DNA of 64,000 nt from Streptomyces cylindrosporus (GTDB lineage Bacteria > Actinomycetota > Actinomycetes > Streptomycetales > Streptomycetaceae), in NCBI RefSeq assembly GCF_022698165.1, contig NZ_JALDAY010000020.1:110295-174294 (forward strand). The letters are read 5' to 3'. Below are positions 43,259 through 52,269 of this stretch, in pieces. The first letter of the stretch is position 1. The number at the start of each line of letters is the position of its first letter. A model generated the notes under the pieces. The model was given only the letters and a program-made list of their open reading frames with translations. It was not told the origin of the DNA and ran no database searches. The translations under genes were made by a program, and so were the position numbers.

Positions 43259-43831
43259 GTGAACAAGAAGCTCGCGGCCGCACTGTCCGGCGGTGCGGTA
43301 CTGGTACTGGCGCTGTCGGGATGCAGCAGCGACAACGGCAACGACAAGCTGGACGCCTGGGCCAAGCAGGTCTGCGACGGCGTACAGCCGCAGGCCAAGA
43401 AGATCGAGGCCGCCAATGCCGCGATCCAGCAGCAGACCTCGGACAACAGCACGCCGGAAGCGGTCCAGAAGACCGACGCGCAGGCCTTCCAGGACATGTC
43501 CGACGCCTACAAGGCGATCGGGTCCGCGGTCCAGAACGCCGGGGCGCCGAACGTCGACGACGGTGCGAAGAAGCAGCAGGACGCGGTCAAGGAGCTCAAC
43601 GACATCTCCGCCGCGTACGCCTCGCTGAAGACGCAGGTCGACAAGTTGAACACCAAGGACCAGGCGAAGTTCGCCGACGGCCTCAAGGACATCGCCACCT
43701 CCCTGGACAAGCTGAGCCAGAGCGGGAACGACGCGCTGAAGACCCTGGAGGAGGGCGACGTCGGCAAGGCGATGGCAAAGCAGCCGAGCTGCAAGTCGGC
43801 ATCCGCGTCGGCGTCGGCGACCGGCAGCTGA
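43259..43831 (+). CDS. Small helical lipoprotein
   Basis: This 190-residue lipoprotein begins at a GTG at 43259, and the lipobox is LALSGC, Cys at 22. An ATG at 43241 is an alternative start. The mature part is charged and helical with possible coiled coil (DVKELND-like spacing; LKTQVDKLNTKDQAKFADGL), ending in Ser/Ala repeats (SASASASATGS). I recognise no domain. A predicted location is the outer face of the membrane; the role is unknown. Confidence 0.82.
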   Translation: MNKKLAAALSGGAVLVLALSGCSSDNGNDKLDAWAKQVCDGVQPQAKKIEAANAAIQQQTSDNSTPEAVQKTDAQAFQDMSDAYKAIGSAVQNAGAPNVDDGAKKQQDAVKELNDISAAYASLKTQVDKLNTKDQAKFADGLKDIATSLDKLSQSGNDALKTLEEGDVGKAMAKQPSCKSASASASATGS

Positions 43832-43969
43832 GCACCGCCCTTGTGAAGCGGGCGCCCGGCGCTGTCAGGCCGGCCGCGTGAAGCGGTACCCGGGGCTGTG
43901 GGGCGGCCTTGTTCGATGGTGCTCGGCGCTGCGGGCCGTGTGCGCAGTGGTTGGCGACACAATGGGGGC

Positions 43970-45496
43970 GTGAGCGACTCCACTCTGCCTGCCCTGCCCG
44001 CTGTCCCCGCTTCCGGCCGACCCGACGTCGCCGCCCGGCTGCGGGACGCCCTGCTCGGGGCGTCCTTCACCGCCGACGGGCTGCTCGAACTGCTCGGTGC
44101 CCCCGCGTACGCGGCGCTGGCCCGCAGCGAGACCGTGCCCGCGCTCCGGGCGACTCGCGGGGACACGCCGCTCGAGGTGCTCGTACGGCTGTTCCTGCTG
44201 CAGCAGCCCGTGCCGCCCGCGCGCGTGGCGGCCGTTCTGCCGGTCGACGCCTGTCTGGAGAGCGGGTGGCTGGTCCGGGTCGGTGCCGACGAGGTGGCCG
44301 CGACCGTGGACGTACGGCCGTACGGCGGGCCCGACGGCGAGGACTGGTTCATCGTGTCCGACCTGGGCTGTGCCGTCGGCGGGGCCGGCGGCATCGGCAG
44401 CCGCGCGGAGGGCGTCGTCCTGGGCGTCGGCGGCGCGTCCACGACCCTCGCCGGCATCACCGTCCGTACGCCCGTCCCGGCCGCCCTCGACCTCGGCACC
44501 GGTTCCGGCATCCAGGCGCTGCACGCCTCCCGGCACGCCACGCGCGTGACGGCGACCGACGTCAACGCGCGTGCCCTGCACATCACCGCCCTCACACTGG
44601 CCCTGTCCGGAGCACCGGCGGCCGACCTGCGCGAGGGCTCGCTCTTCGAGCCGCTGCGCGACGGGGAGACGTACGACCTGATCGTCTCGAACCCGCCCTT
44701 CGTGATCTCACCCCGTGCGCGGCTGACCTACCGCGACGGCGGAATGGGCGGGGACGATCTGTGCCGCTCGATCGTTCAAGGAGCGGGGGAACGGCTGAAC
44801 GAGGGCGGGTTCGCGCAGTTCCTCGCCAACTGGCAGCACGTGGAGGGGGAGGACTGGCAGGACCGGCTCAGGTCGTGGGTGCCGCGTGGCTGCGACGCGT
44901 GGATCGTGCAGCGCGAGGTGCAGGACGTCACGCAGTACGCCGAGCTGTGGCTGCGGGACGCCGGTGACCACCGCGGGGATCCCGCGGAGTACCAGGCGCT
45001 GTACGACGCCTGGCTGGACGAGTTCGAGGCGCGCAAGGTGAAGGCGGTCGGCTTCGGCTGGATCACCCTGCGCCGTACGGGGGCGGCCGTGCCCTCGGTC
45101 ACGGTCGAGGAGTGGCCGCACCCGGTCGAGCAGCCGCTCGGCGAGACGGTACGGGCGCACTTCGACCGCCTGGACTACCTGCGGGCGCACGACGACGCGG
45201 CCCTGCTGGAGGCGCACTTCAGGCTCGCCTCCGAGATCGTCCAGGAACAGGTCGGGCTGCCCGGAGCCGAGGACCCCGAGCACGTCGTGCTGCGCCAGAA
45301 CCGCGGCATGCGCCGGGCCACCAAGGTGGACACGGTCGGCGCGGGCTTCGCGGGCGTGTGCGACGGCTCGCTGAGCGCGGGGCGCATCCTGGACGCCATC
45401 GCCCAACTGGTCGGCGAGGACCCGGTGTTGCTGCGCGACCGCACTCCGGCGCAGATCAGGCTGCTGGTGGAGCAGGGGTTCCTGGAGCCGGCGTGA
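43970..45496 (+). CDS. Class I SAM-dependent methyltransferase, HemK/PrmC-like
   Basis: This 508-residue protein has an N-terminal winged-helix-like domain (residues 1-110, LLELLGAPAYAALARSETVP) and a Rossmann methyltransferase domain. The SAM motif is ALDLGTGSGIQALHAS; the catalytic IVSNPPFVISP is the N/DPPF signature of enzymes methylating amide or amino groups in rRNA bases or release-factor Gln. A further 200-residue C-terminal part (MRRATKVDTVGAGFAGVCDG) is specific to the actinobacterial family. The target is not identifiable from sequence. Confidence 0.9.
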   Translation: MSDSTLPALPAVPASGRPDVAARLRDALLGASFTADGLLELLGAPAYAALARSETVPALRATRGDTPLEVLVRLFLLQQPVPPARVAAVLPVDACLESGWLVRVGADEVAATVDVRPYGGPDGEDWFIVSDLGCAVGGAGGIGSRAEGVVLGVGGASTTLAGITVRTPVPAALDLGTGSGIQALHASRHATRVTATDVNARALHITALTLALSGAPAADLREGSLFEPLRDGETYDLIVSNPPFVISPRARLTYRDGGMGGDDLCRSIVQGAGERLNEGGFAQFLANWQHVEGEDWQDRLRSWVPRGCDAWIVQREVQDVTQYAELWLRDAGDHRGDPAEYQALYDAWLDEFEARKVKAVGFGWITLRRTGAAVPSVTVEEWPHPVEQPLGETVRAHFDRLDYLRAHDDAALLEAHFRLASEIVQEQVGLPGAEDPEHVVLRQNRGMRRATKVDTVGAGFAGVCDGSLSAGRILDAIAQLVGEDPVLLRDRTPAQIRLLVEQGFLEPA

Positions 45497-45701
45497 CGTC
45501 CGGGGTGCGCCGGAGGTGTCATGCCCTCGGCGGACGGGCCTGCGTCACGGCTGGGGCGCGCCCGCACCTCTGATGCCCATGTGTCCGGTCTGGTGGGATT
45601 GATGCCGAAAAGGCCTCCTGTCAGTGGTACGTGCGAAGCTACCTTCGAGAGACAGGTTCCACGCGTCCTCGGGGGAGGCGCGCTGTCTCGGGGGAGGCAC
45701 G

Positions 45702-48692
45702 ATGGCGGGGGAGACGCCGGAGCAGGGCGAAGGCAGGGTCATCAACGGCCGGTACCGGCTGCTGCGGACGCTCGGCGCGGGCGGCATGGGCCGCGTATGG
45801 CTGGCGCACGACGAGGAGTTGGCCTGCGAGGTCGCGCTGAAGGAGATCGCGCTCCCGGACATGCCGACGGACGCGGCGGAGCCCGCGCAGCGCATCGCCC
45901 GGGCCCGCAGCGAGGCCCGGCACGCGGCAAGGCTGCGCGGGCATCCGCACGTGGCGACGGTGCACGACGTGCTGGTGCACGAGGGGCTGCCCTGGATCGT
46001 CATGGAGTACGTGCCGGACGCGATCGACCTCCAGGCGGTGGTACGACGCTCCGGGCCGCTGCCGCCCGCCCAGGTGGCCCGGATCGGGCTCGCCGTGCTC
46101 GACGCGCTGACCGCCGGGCACCGGATCGGCATCCTCCACAGGGATGTGAAACCGGCCAACATCCTTCTGGCGTCGGACGCTTCGGGCGACCCGTACGCGC
46201 GCGTGCTGCTCACCGACTACGGCATCGCCCTCCAGCCCGAGTCCCGCGAGCCACGCCTCACCGCCACGGCCGGCATCCTCGGCACACCGGGCTATCTGGC
46301 TCCGGAACGCGCGCGTGGCGAACCGCCGACCCCGGCCGCCGACCTCTTCTCCCTGGGCGCCACGCTGTACGCCGCGGTCGAGGGCCGCGGCCCCTTCGAC
46401 CGCCACGGCGACTACGCGACCCTCACGGCCCTGCTCGGCGAGGAACCCACCCCACCGCTGAGGGCGGGCGAACTGGCGCCGGTACTCCAGGGGTTGCTGG
46501 TGAAGGACCCCGTCCGGAGGTCTTCGCCGGAGACGGTGACGCGAGGGCTGGAGCGGGTGGTGCAGGGGGCGGCGGGGGGTACGGGGTTCGGTGCGCCGGG
46601 CGGGGGGCTTGGAGCGCAGCCTGGCTGGGGTGCGGGGCCGGGGGCGGCCGGGGCGGCGGGTGCGGCAGGCGCCGCGGGCGCTGCGGCTGCTGCTGCGGCG
46701 GCGGCAGCCGGCTATGGCGCCGCGCCGGGCGGGTTCGGGCCGCCGGGTGACGCCTTCGGAGCGGGGACGCCGGAAGGGCAGCGGGGAGCCGGTGGGAGCG
46801 CGGCGCCGGGCGGGCCGGGGACGCCTGCGGGAGCCGGGGCCGAAGGCGTGCCGCCCGGGTACGTCGGGAGCCCGCCTCCGGGGTACGTCGGGAGCTCGCC
46901 TCCGGGGAATGCGGGCAACCCGCTTCCGGGATACGGCAACAACCCGCCTCCGGGGAATGCGGGCAGCCCGTCTCCGGGATACGGCGACAACCCGCCTCCG
47001 GGGTACGTGGGCAGCCCGTCTCCGGGATACGGCGGCAGCCCGGCACCGGGTTACGGCGGCAGCCCACCGCCAGGTCACGGCGACAGCCCGCGACCGGAGT
47101 ACGGCGACAGCCCGCGCGCGGGGCGCGGCGAGAGCCCACCGCCGGGGTACGTCGCGAGTTCTCCTCCCGGTGGCTGGAGCGGCGGGGCAGGCGCACCCGG
47201 CACTCCGCAGACGCCAGGAACTCCGCCGACGCCGAACACGCCGCACACCCCGGGCGGCGCTCCCGACACGCCGGCCGGGGCGCCCGGTTCGCCGGCGTAC
47301 GACGTCTGGCGGCAGCCCGCGCCACGGGATCCCTTTGCTCCGGCCAATCCCTATGCCCAGGGCCCGGCGACTCCGGGCGGGGGAGGACCCGCCGGCGCCC
47401 AATCGCCGCCGTATGCGGGCGGAGCGGCCACACCGTCGCCGTACGGCACCGGCGCCGGCACCCCGGGCTCAGGGCCGCCGTCTCCGTACGCCACCGGCAC
47501 CCCCGGCTCGGGGCCGAACTTGCCGTACGCCACCGGCGCCCCCGGCTCAGGGACCCCGTCTCCGTACGCCACCGGTTCGCCGGGATCCGGTGGCGGACCG
47601 TCGCCGTACGGCACCGGCGCCCAGGGCGCCAACTGGGCCGCCGCCCCCACCGCCCCCGGCATCGGCGGCCCGTCCTTCCCGTCTCCGAAGTCACCGCCCG
47701 GCCCGCCCGGCCCATCCGGCCCGCCCGGCCCATCCGGCCCGCCCGGCCCATCCGGCCCGCCCGGCCCATCCGGTCCGCCCGGTCCGCCGTCCGGGAGGAA
47801 GCAGTGGGCGATCGTGGCGCTGGTCGTCGCCGCCGTACTGCTGCTGGCCGGGGGAGCGTGGGGGTTCTACTCGCTGACCAGCGGCGGCGGTGGGGAGAAC
47901 AGCGCGACCACCAAGAAATCGCCGTCGGCGAGCGCGTCGCGGAAGTCGCCGTCGCCGACCGGGCCCGTGCTGCCGTACGGCAGCGTGGTCGGGCTCAGCG
48001 AGCCGTTGCAGACCGGCGACTGTGTGAAGGCGGTCTGGACGGGGACGCCGTTCAAGTCGGCGCCGAACCTGGGCGTCGTGAGCTGTAGTCCCGACAAGTG
48101 GCCGGACGGCCAGGTCGTCGGCATCGACACGGCCACCGACTACGCCGACGCCCGCGCCCAGGGCGCCAAACGCTGCGACAACCAGAGCCGGGCCATCGCC
48201 GACGCGTTGCCCGACGCGGGCGGATACGCGGTCCTGCCGACCAAGGAGGGGTTCGCCGCGGCCAAGGGCGGTACGGCGTGTCTCGTACTGGGGCGGCATG
48301 CCGCGATAGGCGGCGAGGTGGGCCGTTTCCGGGACGAGGGCTCGGATCTATGGGTCGGCCAGATGAGCGTGGGTGACTGCTGGGTCTACAAGCAGGTCGG
48401 CGACCAGTACAAAGCACCGCTCACCGACTGCGCCAAACTCCACAACTACCAGGTCATAGGGGCGGTTCAGGCCCCAGACAAAATGAGCTACAAGAAGGGC
48501 ATCGACAACGCGAACAAGCTGTGCAGCAACAAATTCGAGTCGACCTGGGCACCGGATCCCGGGCATGTCGTATACGGCTGGGTGGCCGACCAGCACGACT
48601 GGGACCTGGGCTTCGACAAGGCGGTCTGCACGGTGGGCCGGTCCGACGGCAAGCAGACGACCGGAAAGATACCTGCGCCGGGTTCGGTCTGA
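45702..48692 (+). CDS. Transmembrane Ser/Thr kinase with collagen-like linker and septum-formation-like sensor
   Basis: This 996-residue receptor kinase starts at ATG 45702 after GGGGGAGG. The kinase (about 15-285) has LGAGGMGRVW, K47 in VALKE, HRDVKPANILL, and DYG (in LLTDYGIAL) where most have DFG. A Gly/Pro/Ala linker of about 400 residues follows, with PGYVGSPPPGY, SPYATGAPGSG and Gly-Pro-Pro/Gly-Pro-Ser collagen-like repeats (18-bp DNA repeats, 47701-47790). One membrane helix is AIVALVVAAVLLLAGGAWGF (about 703-722). The outer domain has paired GDCV/GDCW with Cys partners, resembling the septum-formation family. Confidence 0.92.
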   Translation: MAGETPEQGEGRVINGRYRLLRTLGAGGMGRVWLAHDEELACEVALKEIALPDMPTDAAEPAQRIARARSEARHAARLRGHPHVATVHDVLVHEGLPWIVMEYVPDAIDLQAVVRRSGPLPPAQVARIGLAVLDALTAGHRIGILHRDVKPANILLASDASGDPYARVLLTDYGIALQPESREPRLTATAGILGTPGYLAPERARGEPPTPAADLFSLGATLYAAVEGRGPFDRHGDYATLTALLGEEPTPPLRAGELAPVLQGLLVKDPVRRSSPETVTRGLERVVQGAAGGTGFGAPGGGLGAQPGWGAGPGAAGAAGAAGAAGAAAAAAAAAAGYGAAPGGFGPPGDAFGAGTPEGQRGAGGSAAPGGPGTPAGAGAEGVPPGYVGSPPPGYVGSSPPGNAGNPLPGYGNNPPPGNAGSPSPGYGDNPPPGYVGSPSPGYGGSPAPGYGGSPPPGHGDSPRPEYGDSPRAGRGESPPPGYVASSPPGGWSGGAGAPGTPQTPGTPPTPNTPHTPGGAPDTPAGAPGSPAYDVWRQPAPRDPFAPANPYAQGPATPGGGGPAGAQSPPYAGGAATPSPYGTGAGTPGSGPPSPYATGTPGSGPNLPYATGAPGSGTPSPYATGSPGSGGGPSPYGTGAQGANWAAAPTAPGIGGPSFPSPKSPPGPPGPSGPPGPSGPPGPSGPPGPSGPPGPPSGRKQWAIVALVVAAVLLLAGGAWGFYSLTSGGGGENSATTKKSPSASASRKSPSPTGPVLPYGSVVGLSEPLQTGDCVKAVWTGTPFKSAPNLGVVSCSPDKWPDGQVVGIDTATDYADARAQGAKRCDNQSRAIADALPDAGGYAVLPTKEGFAAAKGGTACLVLGRHAAIGGEVGRFRDEGSDLWVGQMSVGDCWVYKQVGDQYKAPLTDCAKLHNYQVIGAVQAPDKMSYKKGIDNANKLCSNKFESTWAPDPGHVVYGWVADQHDWDLGFDKAVCTVGRSDGKQTTGKIPAPGSV

Positions 48693-48840
48693 GCCGGACC
48701 CGGAAGCCGCCCGGCGGGCGGGGCGGTCCACAGCCGCGTCGGCTCCGCGTTCACCTCCGGTTCGCCCGGCTGTCTCCCGTGCGTGCCAGTCTCCCGGGGC
48801 GGGGCACTCGCGGACGGGTAGAAAAGGGGCACGCGCAGCC

Positions 48841-49038
48841 ATGGAGAGCGGACCGGCGATCTTCGCGGGAGTGGTGTTCGCCCTGTTCGGCGGCGCGCTG
48901 CTGGTGTGGACCGCGACCCGGGTACGGCGTGGCGAACCCGTCGCCCACGGTGTGAACCCCGTCGCATCGGCGACCCTCGCGGGCCTCGCGTCGGTGATCG
49001 CGCTGACCCTCGGCGCATGGTGCTTCACCCGCATGTGA
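48841..49038 (+). CDS. Small two-helix membrane protein
   Basis: This 65-residue protein has two hydrophobic segments (AIFAGVVFALFGGALLVWTA and PVASATLAGLASVIALTLGA) separated by a basic loop TRVRRGEPVAH. The reading frame has normal high-GC3 codon use, and AAAAGGGGC lies upstream at rather long spacing. No family is recognised. It lies between the kinase gene and topA. Confidence 0.72.
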   Translation: MESGPAIFAGVVFALFGGALLVWTATRVRRGEPVAHGVNPVASATLAGLASVIALTLGAWCFTRM

Positions 49039-49281
49039 AAGCCGCCCCCGAGCTGCGGCCCGGATAATTGGGAGGCGCTCCTCCGGATGGGCGCGAAATA
49101 GCCGCTGACCACTCCGGGCGGCAGGAATGGCGCGACTCGGGTTACCGTTCGAGTGGCCGTTGCGGGCTTTTCCCGTTTGACACGGGGGCGGGATGTACCG
49201 TCACACTCCGCAGCGTCACCATGACATGACCCCGGGGCAAAACCCGGGCAGACCCAGTGTCGACCGGAGAGAAGAGCGAAG

Positions 49282-52110
49282 TTGTCCCCGACCAGCGAGA
49301 CCGCACACGGCGGCCGCCGACTCGTCATCGTCGAGTCGCCTGCCAAGGCGAAGACGATCAAGGGCTACCTCGGCCCTGGTTACGTCGTCGAGGCGAGCGT
49401 CGGGCACATCCGCGACCTCCCCAACGGCGCCGCCGAGGTGCCGGAGAAGTACACCGGCGAGGTCCGCCGCCTCGGCGTGGACGTCGAGCACGACTTCGAG
49501 CCGATCTACGTGGTCAACGCCGACAAGCGAGCCCAGGTCAAGAAGCTCAAGGACCTGCTGAAGGACTCCGACGAGCTCTTCCTCGCCACCGATGAGGACC
49601 GCGAGGGCGAGGCCATCGCCTGGCACCTCCAGGAGGTGCTCAAGCCCAAGGTCCCGGTCAAGCGGATGGTCTTCCACGAGATCACCAAGGCCGCGATCCA
49701 GGCCGCCGTGGCCAACCCGCGCGAGCTGAACCAGAAGTTGGTCGACGCCCAGGAGACCCGCCGCATCCTCGACCGCCTCTACGGCTACGAGGTCTCGCCG
49801 GTCCTGTGGAAGAAGGTCATGCCCCGGCTGTCGGCCGGCCGCGTCCAGTCGGTCGCCACACGACTCGTCGTGGAGCGGGAACGCGAGCGGATCGCGTTTC
49901 GTTCTGCTGAGTACTGGGACCTGACGGGGACCTTCGCGACCGGCCGCGCGGGGGATCCGTCGGACCCGTCGTCGCTGGTCGCCCGCCTCCAGACCGTCGA
50001 CGGCAGGCGGGTCGCGCAGGGCCGCGACTTCGACTCCCTGGGACAACTCAAGAGCGAGCAGGTCCTCCACCTCGACGAGGCGAACGCCCGCGCCCTGGCC
50101 GCCGCCCTGGAGCAGACGCGGTTCGCCGTCCGCTCGGTCGAGTCCAAGCCGTACCGCCGCTCGCCGTACGCCCCGTTCCGTACGACGACCCTCCAGCAGG
50201 AGGCCTCGCGCAAGCTCGGCTTCGGCGCGAAGGCGACCATGCAGGTGGCCCAGAAGCTGTACGAGAACGGCTTCATCACCTACATGCGTACGGACTCCAC
50301 GACCCTGAGCGACACCGCGATCACCGCCGCCCGCGCCCAGGTCACCCAGCTCTACGGTGCCGACTACCTGCCGTCGAGCCCGCGGACGTACGCCGGGAAG
50401 GTCAAGAACGCGCAGGAGGCGCACGAGGCGATCCGCCCCTCGGGTGATCGTTTCCGCACGCCTGCCGAGACCGGCCTGACCGGCGATCAGTTCAAGCTCT
50501 ACGAGCTGATCTGGAAGCGGACCGTCGCCTCCCAGATGAAGGACGCGACCGGCAACAGCGTGACCGTCAAGATCGGCGGCACGGCAGCCGACGGCCGGGA
50601 CGTCGAGTTCAGCGCGTCCGGCAAGACGATCACCTTCCACGGCTTCCTGAAGGCCTACGTCGAGGGCGCCGACGACCCGAACGCCGAGTTGGACGACCGC
50701 GAGCGCCGGCTGCCGCAGGTCGCCGAGGGCGACCGGCTCACCGCCGAGGAGCTCACGGTCGACGGGCACGCCACCAAGCCCCCGGCCCGCTACACCGAGG
50801 CCAGCCTGGTCAAGGAGCTCGAAGAGCGCGAGATCGGCCGCCCGTCGACGTACGCCTCGATCATCGGCACGATCCTCGACCGCGGCTATGTCTTCAAGAA
50901 GGGCACGGCACTCGTCCCGTCCTTCCTGTCCTTCGCCGTGGTCAACCTCCTGGAGAAGCACTTCGGGCGGCTCGTCGACTACGACTTCACCGCCCGCATG
51001 GAGGACGACCTCGACCGCATCGCGGCCGGCCAGGCGCAGTCCGTGCCGTGGCTGCGGCGCTTCTACTTCGGTGAGGGCACGGCCACCGGCGGCGCGGCCG
51101 AGGCCGGCAACGGCGACGGGGACCACCTCGGTGGTCTCAAGGAGCTGGTGACCGACCTGGGCGCGATCGACGCGCGCGAGGTGTCGTCGTTCCCCGTGGG
51201 CAACGGCATCGTGCTCAGGGTCGGCCGCTACGGCCCGTACATCGAGCGCGGCGAGAAGGACTCCGAGAACCACCAGCGGGCCGACGTGCCCGAGGACCTG
51301 GCGCCGGACGAGCTGTCTGTCGAGCTCGCGGAGGAGCTGCTCGCCAAGCCGAGCGGCGACTTCGAGCTGGGCGCCGACCCGGAGACCGGCCACCAGATCA
51401 TCGCCCGCGACGGCCGCTACGGCCCGTACGTCACCGAGGTGCTCCCCGAGGGCACCCCGAAGACCGGCAAGAACGCCGTCAAGCCGCGTACGGCCTCGCT
51501 GTTCAAGTCGATGTCGCTGGACACCGTGACCCTTGAGGACGCCCTCAAGCTGATGTCCCTGCCGCGTGTCGTCGGCACCGACGCCGAGGGCCAGGAGATC
51601 ACCGCGCAGAACGGGCGCTACGGGCCGTACCTGAAGAAGGGCACGGACTCGCGTTCGCTCACCTCCGAGGAGCAACTCTTCACGATCACCCTCGAAGAGG
51701 CGCTGCAGATCTACTCGCAGCCCAAGCAGCGCGGTCGCGCGGCCGCCAAGCCGCCGCTGAAGGAACTGGGCACCGACCCGGTCAGCGAGAAGCCGGTGGT
51801 GGTCAAGGACGGCCGTTTCGGGCCGTACGTGACCGACGGGGAGACCAACGCGACCCTGCGCTCCGGCGACAGCGTCGAGACGATCACCCCGGAGCGCGGC
51901 TTCGAACTCCTCGCCGAGAAGCGGGCGAAGGGGCCCGCCAAGAAGACGGCGAAGAAGGCGCCCGCGAAGAAGGCCGCCCCGGCCAAGAAGACGGCCGCCA
52001 AGAAGACCGCGGCGAAGAAGACGACGACGGCCGCGAAGAAGACGACCGCCAAGAAGACCACCGCCGCGAAGAAGGCGACGGCTTCGAAGGCGGCGGCGTC
52101 GGACGACTGA
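49282..52110 (+). CDS. topA: DNA topoisomerase I with lysine-rich tail
   Basis: This 942-residue type IA topoisomerase relaxes negative supercoils. TTG 49282 is the start (MSPTSETAHGGRRLVIVESP). The TOPRIM domain holds VIVESPAKAKTIKGYLG and ATDEDREGEAIAWHL; the active-site Tyr is in NGFITYMRTDSTTLS. The C-terminal part carries several topo C repeats (DGRYGPYVTE; NGRYGPYLKKG; DGRFGPYVTDG) instead of zinc fingers and ends with about 60 residues of AKKT/AKKA repeats. The tail is known in streptomycete TopA to increase processivity. Short tandem repeats and a terminator follow. Confidence 0.98.
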   Translation: MSPTSETAHGGRRLVIVESPAKAKTIKGYLGPGYVVEASVGHIRDLPNGAAEVPEKYTGEVRRLGVDVEHDFEPIYVVNADKRAQVKKLKDLLKDSDELFLATDEDREGEAIAWHLQEVLKPKVPVKRMVFHEITKAAIQAAVANPRELNQKLVDAQETRRILDRLYGYEVSPVLWKKVMPRLSAGRVQSVATRLVVERERERIAFRSAEYWDLTGTFATGRAGDPSDPSSLVARLQTVDGRRVAQGRDFDSLGQLKSEQVLHLDEANARALAAALEQTRFAVRSVESKPYRRSPYAPFRTTTLQQEASRKLGFGAKATMQVAQKLYENGFITYMRTDSTTLSDTAITAARAQVTQLYGADYLPSSPRTYAGKVKNAQEAHEAIRPSGDRFRTPAETGLTGDQFKLYELIWKRTVASQMKDATGNSVTVKIGGTAADGRDVEFSASGKTITFHGFLKAYVEGADDPNAELDDRERRLPQVAEGDRLTAEELTVDGHATKPPARYTEASLVKELEEREIGRPSTYASIIGTILDRGYVFKKGTALVPSFLSFAVVNLLEKHFGRLVDYDFTARMEDDLDRIAAGQAQSVPWLRRFYFGEGTATGGAAEAGNGDGDHLGGLKELVTDLGAIDAREVSSFPVGNGIVLRVGRYGPYIERGEKDSENHQRADVPEDLAPDELSVELAEELLAKPSGDFELGADPETGHQIIARDGRYGPYVTEVLPEGTPKTGKNAVKPRTASLFKSMSLDTVTLEDALKLMSLPRVVGTDAEGQEITAQNGRYGPYLKKGTDSRSLTSEEQLFTITLEEALQIYSQPKQRGRAAAKPPLKELGTDPVSEKPVVVKDGRFGPYVTDGETNATLRSGDSVETITPERGFELLAEKRAKGPAKKTAKKAPAKKAAPAKKTAAKKTAAKKTTTAAKKTTAKKTTAAKKATASKAAASDD

Positions 52111-52120
52111 GGCGCTTCCT

Positions 52121-52181
52121 CCACGGAGACGTCGCGAACTCCACGTGGAGGTCGCGAAACCCCACGGAGACTTCGCGAAAC
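52121..52181. repeat. Three 20-21-bp tandem repeats downstream of topA
   Basis: CCACGGAGACGTCGCGAACT (52121), CCACGTGGAGGTCGCGAAAC (52141) and CCACGGAGACTTCGCGAAAC (52162) follow each other directly, ten bases after the topA stop and immediately before the terminator. Confidence 0.9.
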
Positions 52182-52183
52182 GA

Positions 52184-52214
52184 ACGCCCCGATATCGCTT
52201 TGGTGTCGGGGCGT
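52184..52214. terminator. Terminator between topA and tmk
   Basis: A 9-bp stem ACGCCCCGA / TCGGGGCGT with a 13-base loop containing CTTT lies 56 bases before the tmk start. Confidence 0.75.
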
Positions 52215-52269
52215 GCGCACGTTCGGACGCGTGCCGCGGGCTGTCAGTCCGTCCCGATAGGCTGAAAGC

